DNA of 7,464 nt from SFHK01 sp964554795 (lineage in GTDB: Bacteria; Bacillota; Clostridia; Christensenellales; Aristaeellaceae): positions 1-7,464 of the forward strand of contig CAZKQB010000065.1 in the NCBI GenBank assembly GCA_964554795.1. Direction: 5' to 3'. Numbering within the stretch: the first letter of the stretch is position 1; the number at the start of each line of letters is the position of its first letter. The notes beneath the pieces were generated by a model. The model made no database searches and was not told the origin of the DNA. It was given only the letters and a program-made list of their open reading frames with translations. The position numbers and the translations under genes are program-made. Positions 1 to 5,912 of this stretch are shown here, one piece after another.

Positions 1-2
1 TT

Positions 3-365
3 GCCGCTTTTGCCCGCAAAGGCGTAAAAGTGGAGTGTGTCCAGACCGACAACGGCTTTGAGTTTACCAACCGTTTTTCCAACTCGAAGCGAGACATTCC
101 AACGCTGTTCGAAAGCACTGCAAGCACACTGGGCATCCGCCACAAGCTCATTCGTCCATACACGCCCAGGCACAACGGCAAGGTTGAACGCAGCCACCGC
201 GAAGACCAAAAACGCTTCTACGCCGCCCACCGTTTCTACTCCCTCGCCGACTTTGGTGGGCAGCTCGCTGCCCACCAAAGTCGCAGCAACGCCCGTCCCA
301 TGCGACCGCTGCAATGGCTGTCACCAAGGGAACGGCTCTCACGGGTTGGTGTACAAAATGTTTGA
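3..365 (+). CDS. IS481-type transposase, C-terminal part (5' end outside the window)
   Basis: DDE transposase of an insertion sequence; it would cut and join the element ends. The reading frame is open from position 3, so the gene enters from the left and only about 120 C-terminal residues are seen. Visible motifs are QTDNGFEF (second catalytic Asp, DNG) and RPYTPRHNGKVERSHRED (catalytic Glu in KVERSHRE), 45 residues apart from Asp to Glu. This longer spacing, the FTNRF insert and the ending MRPLQWLSP...VQNV are what I recall for the IS481 group rather than the D35E spacing of IS3. The first catalytic Asp lies outside the window. The stop TGA sits inside the terminal inverted repeat, as is usual for compact IS elements. 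The coding stretch at 248-283 is a perfect inverted repeat, which is odd. Activity cannot be judged from this fragment. Confidence 0.85.
   Translation, partial: AAFARKGVKVECVQTDNGFEFTNRFSNSKRDIPTLFESTASTLGIRHKLIRPYTPRHNGKVERSHREDQKRFYAAHRFYSLADFGGQLAAHQSRSNARPMRPLQWLSPRERLSRVGVQNV
248..283. repeat. Perfect 17-bp inverted repeat inside the transposase gene
   Basis: Arms at 248-264 (CGACTTTGGTGGGCAGC) and 267-283 (its exact reverse complement) are separated by two bases, TC. As RNA or single-stranded DNA this would form a roughly 16-bp stem with a four-base loop. It encodes ADFGGQLAAHQSRSN and keeps the frame and the alignable spacing of the family, so it is not a simple insertion. Confidence 0.85.
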
Positions 366-375
366 CAAACCTACA
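350..375 (+). mobile_element. Right terminus of the IS481-type element
   Basis: The sequence ends in TTTGACAAACCTACA (361-375). Read inward on the other strand this is TGTAGGTTTGTCAAA, which begins with the TGT typical of IS481-family ends and overlaps the transposase stop codon. The left end and any target duplication are outside the window, so the exact boundary is inferred. AT-rich sequence typical of an intergenic region begins directly after it. Confidence 0.6.
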
Positions 376-540
376 TAATTCAAAAATGCATAAAATGCCG
401 ATATAATAATTGGTTTTGTTGGATTATATGACGAATGTGAAACAAAATACAAAATAATAAATGAGTTTTTCTGCTTGCCCGGCCACACGGTAGAGTTTTA
501 TGGTATAATGAAGGAGAAGGATACAGAGGGAGAGTGAGCT
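376..540. other. AT-rich intergenic region between the IS end and the phosphoesterase gene
   Basis: This 165-base stretch has no supported gene. It is much more AT-rich than the flanking coding DNA and contains the promoter candidate at 501-509. A second TATAAT at 402-407 has no convincing -35 partner. Confidence 0.6.
501..509 (+). promoter_or_regulatory. Extended -10 promoter for the phosphoesterase gene
   Basis: TGG-TATAAT (501-509) is a perfect -10 hexamer with the upstream TG of an extended -10 element, 31 bases before the start codon. No good -35 is seen at 16-18 bases (481-486 is GGCCAC), which extended -10 promoters tolerate. The RBS AGGGAGAG (527-534) follows. Confidence 0.55.
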
Positions 541-1512
541 ATGCGGCTTGCGCTGATTTCGGATGTTCACGGGAACCTTGCGGCGCTTGAAGCGGTGCTG
601 GCGGATGCACGGGCGATGGGCGCGCAGGAATATGTATTTCTGGGAGACTATATTTTTGATATGCCCTTTGGCGAGCGTGTGATTTGCCGTCTGCGCTCGA
701 TGGAACGTGCGCATTTTGTTTCGGGCAACCGGGAGGGGTATTTCGAGCGTCTGGACGAAAACGATACGCTACGCGCGGGCAGCCAGCAGTACGGCGTGGT
801 ATATCAGACGTGGCGCGAGCTGAGTGCGGACAGCAAGGCGTTTATCCGGCATTTGCCGAAGCAGCTTTCGCTTCTGCTGCCCTCCGGGCGCACGATTTAT
901 GCTGTGCATGCGCCGAAGCTTCTGCAAACGGACAAAAATCGGTTCACAAGCGCGGGTGTGTTTCAGCAGGTTATGCTGGAAAAGCCGTTCACGCATGAGG
1001 AATATCAGAGGGAATTTCACGGTTTTCTGGAGGCCGAGGCTGCGGAAGCGCTGGCCGCGCTGCCTGGCGACCTGGTTGCGTTCGGGCACAATCACCTTCA
1101 GTCCAGCGCGCAGGTCTGCGGCAGGTGGGCGGTGAACCCCGGGAGCATCAGCCAGCCGTTGGATTTCGACCGGCGCGCGGCCTACACGCTGGTGGATGAT
1201 CTTCCGGAGGGCTTTCTGGTGACCGAGCGCCGCGTGGAGTACGATCGGGCGGCGGCCATTTGCGAGGCGAGGCAGACCGAGTGCTATCGCCGAGGGCGAA
1301 GCTGGATGGAGCTGATCTTCCGCGAGGTGGAGAGCGGCGTGGATGCGCTCATGCCGTTTTTCGAATGCGCGCGGCGTATGTGCGCGGAGGCGGGTGCGCC
1401 GACGGATCCCATCCCGGACGCCATTATGGAGCGCGCCGTGCAGGAATCTGCGGGAAAATATCAAAGATGTCTTGAAATTGCGGACAAGCTGTGCGATAAT
1501 ATGCATGGATAG
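541..1512 (+). CDS. Calcineurin-like metallophosphoesterase
   Basis: A 323-residue cytoplasmic metal-dependent phosphoesterase; no signal peptide or membrane segment is seen. The full two-metal motif set is visible: D8-x-H10 (ISDVHGN), G35-D36, G62-N63-R64-E65 (the GNHE motif with Arg for His), H123 (YAVHAP) and G182-H183-N184-H185. This resembles the YfcE/MJ0936-like Metallophos_2 group, where DVHGN and GHTH motifs are typical, but those enzymes are around 160-250 residues. The extra roughly 90 residues after the catalytic core (about 230-323) are mostly charged and helical-looking and I do not recognise them. The substrate cannot be told: related enzymes hydrolyse phosphodiesters, diadenosine tetraphosphate or protein phosphates. 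ATG 541 is chosen because AGGGAGAG lies 6-13 bases upstream and the DVHG strand begins immediately. The gene is followed after 63 bases by tdh, in the same direction, but a separate promoter may serve tdh. Confidence 0.85.
   Translation: MRLALISDVHGNLAALEAVLADARAMGAQEYVFLGDYIFDMPFGERVICRLRSMERAHFVSGNREGYFERLDENDTLRAGSQQYGVVYQTWRELSADSKAFIRHLPKQLSLLLPSGRTIYAVHAPKLLQTDKNRFTSAGVFQQVMLEKPFTHEEYQREFHGFLEAEAAEALAALPGDLVAFGHNHLQSSAQVCGRWAVNPGSISQPLDFDRRAAYTLVDDLPEGFLVTERRVEYDRAAAICEARQTECYRRGRSWMELIFREVESGVDALMPFFECARRMCAEAGAPTDPIPDAIMERAVQESAGKYQRCLEIADKLCDNMHG
1472..1500 (+). promoter_or_regulatory. Candidate sigma-70 promoter for tdh-kbl inside the end of the phosphoesterase gene
   Basis: TTGAAA (1472-1477), a 17-base spacer and GATAAT (1495-1500), each one base from consensus. 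The spacer ends in TGC, giving an extended -10 as well. It ends 75 bases before the chosen tdh start. It overlaps coding sequence, so chance is possible, but the three coinciding elements favour a real promoter. Confidence 0.5.
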
Positions 1513-1575
1513 GAAATGAATGTTCGCAAAATGCGGACGAATTTACGAGATATACGGACATGGAGGCGAATGGAT

Positions 1576-2616
1576 ATGGAAGGAACGATGAAGGCGATTG
1601 CCAAGCTGCAGGCGGCGCCGGGACTTACGCTGATCGATGCGCCCATTCCTCAGCCGGGGCCGGGCGAGGTGCTGATCAAAATTCATAAAACCGCGATTTG
1701 CGGTACGGATTTGCATATCTACAACTGGGATGCATGGAGCCAGAAGAACATCGTGCCGCCGCTGATCATTGGCCATGAATACGTGGGTGAGATTGCGGAG
1801 CTGGGGCCGAACGTGAACGGTTTGACGGTTGGCGAGCGCGTGAGCGGCGAGGGCCACATCGTGTGCCATCATTGCCGCAACTGCCGGGCAGGCAACGGAC
1901 AGTGGTGCAAGTTCACCAGGGGCGTGGGCGTGAACCGGGACGGCGCGTTCGCGGAATACGTGTGCATTCCTGCCTCCAACGTGATTCCGATCAACCCGGA
2001 GATTGACGAGGACGTCGTGGCGTTCTTTGACGCATTCGGCAATGCCACGCACACTGCGCTGACGTTTGACGTGGTGGGCGAGGACGTGCTGATCACCGGC
2101 GCGGGATCCATCGGCATGATGGCCGCGGCGATCTGCCGTCGCAATGGCGCGCGCACGGTCGTGGTGACCGATGTGAACGATTACCGCCTTGAAATGGCGA
2201 AGAAGATGGGCGCAACCGAGGCCGTGAACGTTGCGCGCGAGAAGATTGAAAGCGTGTTCGAGCGCCACCACATCATGGAGGGCTTCGACGTGGGTCTGGA
2301 AATGTCCGGCAGCCCGCAGGCGCTGTCCAGTATGGTTTCGCTGATGCGCAACGGCGGCAAAATTGCGCTTCTGGGCATTCTCAGCAAGCCTGCGGATGTT
2401 GACTTCAACGACATCATCTTCAAGGGTCTCACCGTGCAGGGCATTTATGGCCGCCGCATGTATGAAACGTGGTACAAGATGATGGCCATGGTGGAGGGCG
2501 GACTGGATCTCACGCCCATCATCACCCACCGGTTCCATTACACCGATTTCGAAAAGGGCTTTGAGGCCATGAACACCGGCAAAAGCGGCAAGGTCGTGCT
2601 GGATTGGACGAAATAG
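1576..2616 (+). CDS. tdh: L-threonine 3-dehydrogenase
   Basis: Zinc- and NAD-dependent medium-chain dehydrogenase: L-threonine + NAD+ gives 2-amino-3-oxobutyrate + NADH, the first step of the threonine-to-glycine route. The sequence closely follows E. coli Tdh: KTAICGTD and HIYNW. Catalytic zinc ligands are C42, H67 and E68 (GHEYVGE). The structural zinc cysteines are C97, C100, C103 and C111 (CHHCRNC...WC). GVGVNRDGAFAEY, the Rossmann loop GAGSIG (175-180) and the NAD-ribose acid D199 in VTDVN follow, and the end is ITHRF...GKSGKVVLDW. Length is 346 residues against 341 in E. coli. Three in-frame ATGs compete: 1570, 1576 and 1588. GGAGG at 1562-1566 lies 9 bases before 1576, which decides that start; 1588 would match the E. 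coli N-terminus exactly (C38, H63, E64) but its RBS candidate (GGAAGG) is too close. An upstream in-frame ATG at 1516 adds 20 residues foreign to the family and is rejected. kbl follows 12 bases after the stop: an operon. Confidence 0.95.
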   Translation: MEGTMKAIAKLQAAPGLTLIDAPIPQPGPGEVLIKIHKTAICGTDLHIYNWDAWSQKNIVPPLIIGHEYVGEIAELGPNVNGLTVGERVSGEGHIVCHHCRNCRAGNGQWCKFTRGVGVNRDGAFAEYVCIPASNVIPINPEIDEDVVAFFDAFGNATHTALTFDVVGEDVLITGAGSIGMMAAAICRRNGARTVVVTDVNDYRLEMAKKMGATEAVNVAREKIESVFERHHIMEGFDVGLEMSGSPQALSSMVSLMRNGGKIALLGILSKPADVDFNDIIFKGLTVQGIYGRRMYETWYKMMAMVEGGLDLTPIITHRFHYTDFEKGFEAMNTGKSGKVVLDWTK

Positions 2617-2622
2617 GGAGGG
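2617..2622 (+). promoter_or_regulatory. Ribosome binding site of kbl
   Basis: GGGAGG begins directly after the tdh stop codon and lies 6 bases before ATG 2629. It fixes the kbl start and shows the tight tdh-kbl coupling. Confidence 0.75.
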
Positions 2623-2628
2623 CGAGGC

Positions 2629-3816
2629 ATGAAAAACGCACTGAATTTCTATCGCAAGCAGCTGGACGAGATTCGCGAGGCAGGTACGTTCAAGGCCGAG
2701 CGCATCATCACCACGCCTCAGCGCGCGCGCATCGATACCACAAAGACGCACGGCGTGATCAACATGTGCGCCAACAACTATTTGGGATTGGCGGACAATC
2801 CGCAGATTATCGAGGCTGCCAAGGCGAGCTACGACAAATGGGGCTTCGGCCTGTCCTCCGTGCGCTTCATCTGCGGTACGCAGGAGCTGCACGTGCAGCT
2901 GGAGCGGAAAATTGCCGATTTCGTACATATGGACGATGCAATTCTGTATTCCAGCTGCTTCGACGCCAACGGCGGCCTGTTTGAGACGCTTTTGGGGCCG
3001 GAGGATGCGGTCATTTCCGACGAGCTGAACCATGCCTCCATCATCGACGGCGTGCGCCTGTGCAAGGCGAAGCGCTTCCGCTATAAAAACAACGATATGG
3101 ATGACCTGCGCCAGAAGCTGATTGAGGCGAAGGATGCGCGTATTCGCCTGATTGCCACCGACGGCGTGTTTTCGATGGACGGCTACATTGCGAACCTGAA
3201 GGCCATCTGCGACCTTGCCGACGAGTTCGACGCGCTGGTTATGGTGGATGACAGCCATTCCGTGGGCTTCATGGGTGCAACCGGCCGCGGCACGGCCGAG
3301 TATTGCGGCGTGGAAGGTCGCGTGGACATCATCACCGGCACGCTTGGCAAGGCGCTGGGCGGCGCGAGCGGCGGCTACACTGCGGCGCGCAAGGAAATCG
3401 TCGACCTGCTTCGCCAGCGTTCCCGTCCCTACCTGTTCTCGAACACCGTCGCGCCCGCCATTTGCGCCGCGGCGATGAAGACGCTGGACATCCTGTCCAC
3501 CTCTACCGACCAGCTGGATAAGCTGCGCAAAAATACCGCGCACTTCCGTGCGCGCCTGACGGAGGAGGGCTTCGACGTTCTGCCCGGTACGCATCCCATC
3601 GTGCCTGTCATGCTGTATGATGCCCGCGTCGCCGGAGAGTTCGCCGCCCGCATGCTGGAAAAGGGCGTGTACGTAGTTGGCTTCAGCTATCCCGTCGTTC
3701 CCATGGGGCGCGCCCGCATCCGCACGCAGGTCAGCGCCGCCCACAGTATCGAGGATCTCGATTTTGCCGTGGAATGCTTTAAGCTCGTTCGCGCGGAGAT
3801 GGGGCTCAAGCCGTAA
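2629..3816 (+). CDS. kbl: Glycine C-acetyltransferase (2-amino-3-ketobutyrate CoA ligase)
   Basis: PLP enzyme of the alpha-oxoamine synthase family: 2-amino-3-oxobutyrate + CoA gives glycine + acetyl-CoA, the second step after Tdh and a sink for its unstable product. At 395 residues it matches the usual length (E. coli Kbl 398). Visible landmarks are CANNYLGLADNP near the N-terminus, GFGLSSVRFICGTQELH, SDELNHASIIDG, and VDDSHSVGF, whose D207 should bind the PLP ring nitrogen and H210 the phenolic oxygen side. The Schiff-base lysine is K241 in TGTLGKALGGASGG, and RSRPYLFSNT follows. All key residues are present. Related enzymes of the same fold (BioF, HemA/ALAS, Spt) are less likely because of the adjacent tdh and the overall match to Kbl. 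ATG 2629 is supported by GGGAGG 6 bases upstream. A hairpin terminator follows the stop by 9 bases. Confidence 0.95.
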   Translation: MKNALNFYRKQLDEIREAGTFKAERIITTPQRARIDTTKTHGVINMCANNYLGLADNPQIIEAAKASYDKWGFGLSSVRFICGTQELHVQLERKIADFVHMDDAILYSSCFDANGGLFETLLGPEDAVISDELNHASIIDGVRLCKAKRFRYKNNDMDDLRQKLIEAKDARIRLIATDGVFSMDGYIANLKAICDLADEFDALVMVDDSHSVGFMGATGRGTAEYCGVEGRVDIITGTLGKALGGASGGYTAARKEIVDLLRQRSRPYLFSNTVAPAICAAAMKTLDILSTSTDQLDKLRKNTAHFRARLTEEGFDVLPGTHPIVPVMLYDARVAGEFAARMLEKGVYVVGFSYPVVPMGRARIRTQVSAAHSIEDLDFAVECFKLVRAEMGLKP

Positions 3817-3825
3817 AGGATTTCG

Positions 3826-3860
3826 AAAGGCCGCTCGCGTTTCAGCCGCGGGCGGCCTTT
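3826..3860 (+). terminator. Hairpin terminator after tdh-kbl
   Basis: Arms AAAGGCCGCTCGCG (3826-3839) and CGCGGGCGGCCTTT (3847-3860) form a 14-bp stem with one G-U pair and a 7-base loop. The U-run is only the TTT at the stem end followed by CTG, so termination strength is uncertain, but position right after the kbl stop fits. Confidence 0.7.
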
Positions 3861-3874
3861 CTGCGCCGTGAGTG

Positions 3875-3904
3875 CGGACATATAGGTACATGATGCCATA
3901 TAAT
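3875..3904 (+). promoter_or_regulatory. Degraded promoter of the small lipoprotein-like gene
   Basis: CGGACA (3875-3880), an 18-base spacer and TATAAT (3899-3904). It matches the promoter at 4251-4280 in spacing and in much of the spacer (both have GACATAT and end in ATATAAT), so the two are copies. Here the -35 has lost its leading TT. Confidence 0.5.
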
Positions 3905-3934
3905 GGGATACAAACAAAGGAACGAAGGCGATAC

Positions 3935-4183
3935 ATTCGGCTTCTGGCGGTTGCCCTGATGGCGGGACTCGGCGCATGTGGAATGAGCGCGGAGAAGAGG
4001 TGCAATCAGACCGCAGATGTGAAGCATGGGAAATACGGCGAGGCAATCGCGGCCTTTGAAGCGCGGAACGATTATGAGGAGAGCGGCATACATCGTTTAG
4101 CGCATTGTCAGCAGGCAGGCGATGCGGCGATTATGAGCCTGATAATTCAGCGGGGCCTATGGATACACGGATGCCTAAAATGA
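3935..4183 (+). pseudogene. Decaying small lipoprotein with one TPR-like motif
   Basis: The frame encodes a hydrophobic segment, RLLAVALMAGLGAC, ending in a lipobox-like LGAC, then GMSAEK and a short helical motif, GKYGEAIAAFEARNDYEES, then about 25 unremarkable residues. The same motif type (GKYDEARVIYETIRGYKD) occurs in the linker of the next gene. Proteins with this layout in Clostridia usually continue with further TPR-like units; this one stops after about 80 residues, so it looks truncated. The promoter and leader align with those of the 4312 gene; where that gene has ATG, this one has ATT (3935-3937), preceded by GAAGG at 3924-3928. ATT is a rare start, so translation is doubtful. Upstream GTG 3872 or ATG 3890 are in frame, but they precede the -10 element and have no good RBS. 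An ATT-started functional gene remains possible. Confidence 0.5.
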
Positions 4184-4205
4184 ATCCCGCAAATGCGTTC
4201 AAAAA

Positions 4206-4238
4206 ATTGCCCGCGTTTTAATGGCGGGCAATCTTTTT
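4206..4238 (+). terminator. Rho-independent terminator after the small gene
   Basis: Arms ATTGCCCGC (4206-4214) and GCGGGCAAT (4224-4232) with a 9-base loop are followed by C and five T (4234-4238). The upstream A-run (4201-4206) can pair with the T-run, so it may work on both strands. It insulates the next promoter, which starts 12 bases later. Confidence 0.85.
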
Positions 4239-4250
4239 ACATCACGTGTA

Positions 4251-4280
4251 TTGACATATGGTTAAATATTGAAATATAAT
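4251..4280 (+). promoter_or_regulatory. Near-consensus sigma-70 promoter of the DUF6273 gene
   Basis: TTGACA (4251-4256), an 18-base spacer and TATAAT (4275-4280): both hexamers are perfect. It ends 31 bases before ATG 4312. A G-rich RBS (GGGGG, 4300-4304) lies 7 bases upstream of the start. Confidence 0.85.
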
Positions 4281-4311
4281 AGGACGGAAACAAAAGAACG
4301 GGGGTAGCTTC

Positions 4312-5751
4312 ATGAAGCTTAGAGGGCTGTACATCCTGCTGCTGGCGGGGCTTTGCTTATGCTTGCTCAGCAATGCACAAGCGGCGCAGACGCCGGAATA
4401 TCAGGTTGGCGATTACGTGACCTTTGGCTCGTATCCGCAGACAAAATCCGGCACAGATGATACGCCGATCGAGTGGCTGGTGTTGGAAAACGACGGCGAG
4501 ACGGCGCTGCTCATCAGCCGCTATGCGCTGGACTGTCAGCCGTATAATTCCCAATATGCAGATGCCACGTGGGAGCAGTCTACGCTTCGCAGCTGGCTGA
4601 ACGATGAATTCTACAATCGCGCGTTTAATGAGGATGAAAAGAAAATCATCCTTAAGAGCGACGTCAGCGCGGACAAAAATCCGAAGTACAGCACGAATCC
4701 CGGGAATGCCACGAAGGATAATGTGTTTCTTCTGAGTATTGCGGAAGTGGAAAAATATTTTGCAAACGATGAAGCGAGAATGTGCGCCGCCACGGAATAC
4801 GCAAGCAAGCAGGGCGCGGATATAAGCGACAGTCACAGGGTGGACGGCAAGGAGGGCTGCTGGTGGTGGCTTCGTTCGCCTGGTGACCGCAGCGCCTATG
4901 CTGCAGACGTCTACGTCGGAGGCTCTATCATTGACCGCGGCGACAGCGTTAGCAGCGATACAAATGCCGTGCGCCCGTGCGTGCGGGTTCGGCTTAAGAA
5001 CGAGGAAGAGCAGGCGAAGGAGCGCGTCTACCAAGCCGCCGAATGGCTTCGTGAAAACGGGAAATATGACGAGGCGCGTGTAATCTACGAGACGATACGG
5101 GGCTATAAGGATGTAGAAGAGAAAATAAAAGCCATCGCGGCCCAAATCTATCAGCCCGGCAGCTACGTGACCTTTGGCGTCTACCCGCAGACGTCATCCG
5201 GCACGGATAAAACGCCGATCGAATGGCTGGTCTTAGAAAGCGACGGGGAAACGGCGCTGCTTATCAGCCGGTACGGACTGGACTGTCAGCCGTATAATAC
5301 GGAATATGTCAATACCACATGGGAGATGTGCACGCTTCGCAGCTGGCTGAACAATGAATTCTACAATCGTGCGTTCAGTGAGGATGAGAAGCAGAGCATC
5401 CTCAAGAGCGACGTCAGCGCGGACAGGAATCCGAGCTACAGCACGAATCCGGGCAACGCAACAAAGGACAATGTGTTCCTTCTAAGCATTGTGGAAGCGA
5501 ATAAGTACTTTGCAAGCAACGAAGCAAGAATGTGTGCAGCTACGGATTACGCAATTCAGCAGGGCGCATATGCAGACAGCTACTACACGGTAGATGGCAG
5601 AGGGGCCTGCTGGTGGTGGCTGCGTTCGCTCGGCGACTCTAGCAACTATGCCGCTTACGTCTACGGCGTCGGCTCCATTGGCAACCACGGCAACCGTGTC
5701 AACGGCAGTAGCAGTGCTGTCCGTCCGTGTGTGCGGGTTCGGCTTTTCTAA
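4312..5751 (+). CDS. Secreted two-repeat DUF6273 protein, probable DGR target
   Basis: A 479-residue exported protein of unknown ligand. Residues 1-24 form a signal peptide (MKLR, hydrophobic run, cleavage probably after AQA). Two repeats follow: about 30-228 and 280-478, each starting YVTFG.YPQT.SGTD and TPIEWLVLE.DGETALLISRY. They contain TLRSWLN.EFYNRAF.EDEK and STNPGNATKDNVFLLS, and end CWWWLRS...AVRPCVRVRL. This pattern is the DUF6273 type, which I place with the C-type-lectin-like/formylglycine-enzyme-like fold used by many diversity-generating retroelement targets. The linker (229-279) is charged and helical with one TPR-like unit. Between WWWLRS and VRPCVRVRL the repeats differ at 16 of 30 residues although the body is about 78% identical, and the variable codons are almost all NNY. 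An Avd-like peptide gene follows 161 bases downstream. Likely a binding protein at the cell surface or released. No lipobox or C-terminal anchor is seen. The function is inferred from these patterns only. Confidence 0.85.
   Translation: MKLRGLYILLLAGLCLCLLSNAQAAQTPEYQVGDYVTFGSYPQTKSGTDDTPIEWLVLENDGETALLISRYALDCQPYNSQYADATWEQSTLRSWLNDEFYNRAFNEDEKKIILKSDVSADKNPKYSTNPGNATKDNVFLLSIAEVEKYFANDEARMCAATEYASKQGADISDSHRVDGKEGCWWWLRSPGDRSAYAADVYVGGSIIDRGDSVSSDTNAVRPCVRVRLKNEEEQAKERVYQAAEWLRENGKYDEARVIYETIRGYKDVEEKIKAIAAQIYQPGSYVTFGVYPQTSSGTDKTPIEWLVLESDGETALLISRYGLDCQPYNTEYVNTTWEMCTLRSWLNNEFYNRAFSEDEKQSILKSDVSADRNPSYSTNPGNATKDNVFLLSIVEANKYFASNEARMCAATDYAIQQGAYADSYYTVDGRGACWWWLRSLGDSSNYAAYVYGVGSIGNHGNRVNGSSSAVRPCVRVRLF
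4861..4995 (+). other. Variable-region-like segment in DUF6273 repeat 1
   Basis: Encodes residues 184-228, WWWLRS...AVRPCVRVRL. Of the 18 codons most likely to be variable, 16 end in C or T (GAC, CGC, AGC, GCC, TAC and similar), the pattern left by mutagenesis of adenines in AAY template codons. It is internal, so it is less likely than the C-terminal copy to be a current target; it may be a frozen earlier variable region carried along by domain duplication. Confidence 0.45.
5611..5748 (+). other. Candidate DGR variable region at the 3' end of the DUF6273 gene
   Basis: Encodes residues 434-479. Constant WWWLRS is followed by a patch (440-469) rich in Asn, Ser, Gly, Tyr, His and Asp, then constant VRPCVRVRL just before the stop. 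All 18 candidate variable codons end in C or T (AAC, AGC, GGC, TAC, CAC, GAC, CGT and similar). The position at the extreme C-terminus, the lectin-like family and the GC-rich constant 3' block (GTGTGCGGGTTCGG, possible initiation-of-mutagenic-homing site) fit a DGR variable region. No template repeat is seen in the window. Confidence 0.6.
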
Positions 5752-5822
5752 AATGAATCTCCGAATCCTATAATCCCGTAACCCTCGTTCCCCGTAATCC
5801 CCTAATCCCTGAATCCTGAATT
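5752..5822 (+). repeat. C-rich imperfect short tandem repeat
   Basis: Directly after the stop codon, units resembling (G/T)AATCCC recur with 7-9 base spacing: TATAATCCC, GTAACCC, GTAATCCCC, TAATCCC, TGAATCC. The strand asymmetry (C-rich above, GGGATTA-like below) is strong. No coding function is supported; TATAAT at 5769 is part of the repeat and has no -35. Confidence 0.5.
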
Positions 5823-5839
5823 GGGGAAGCTGGGTTTCT

Positions 5840-5886
5840 TGCCCCTGCTGCATTGGCAGACAAAGGCTTGCCAAACGGCAGGGGCA
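5840..5886 (+). other. Nested hairpin between the DUF6273 gene and the avd fragment
   Basis: The outer arms TGCCCCTGC (5840-5848) and GCAGGGGCA (5878-5886) pair over 9 bp. After a small internal loop the inner arms TTGGCA (5853-5858) and TGCCAA (5869-5874) pair over 6 bp. No T-run follows, so it is not a standard terminator. DGRs often carry a hairpin downstream of the variable region that aids retrohoming; this is longer and further away than classical phage examples. Confidence 0.5.
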
Positions 5887-5897
5887 GACCGCAAGGC

Positions 5898-5904
5898 AAA
5901 GGAG
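5898..5904 (+). promoter_or_regulatory. Ribosome binding site of the avd fragment
   Basis: AAAGGAG lies 8 bases before ATG 5913. It picks this start over the upstream in-frame ATG at 5853, which sits inside the hairpin and has no RBS. Confidence 0.7.
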
Positions 5905-5912
5905 CATCCCAA

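Noticed and set aside
362..407. TTGACA in the IS end plus TATAAT at 402-407 as an outward promoter
   Set aside because: The spacer is 34 bases, far from 16-18, so the two boxes cannot form one promoter.
769..1506. 245-codon minus-strand frame opposite the phosphoesterase
   Set aside because: Antisense shadow of a well-supported gene, with no motif and no ribosome binding site.
1516..1575. Upstream ATG at 1516 as the tdh start
   Set aside because: It adds 20 Arg-rich residues absent from the family and has no good RBS; GGAGG at 1562-1566 supports 1576.
1543..4005. Very long open frame on the minus strand (820 codons)
   Set aside because: It lies wholly opposite tdh and kbl, whose motifs and catalytic residues are complete. 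GC-rich codon bias leaves the antisense frame free of stops, and its translation is Arg/His/Ala-rich without any domain.
4357..5145. 262-codon minus-strand frame opposite the DUF6273 gene
   Set aside because: Mirrors the plus-strand repeats; no recognisable domain, and the plus-strand gene has a promoter, RBS and signal peptide.
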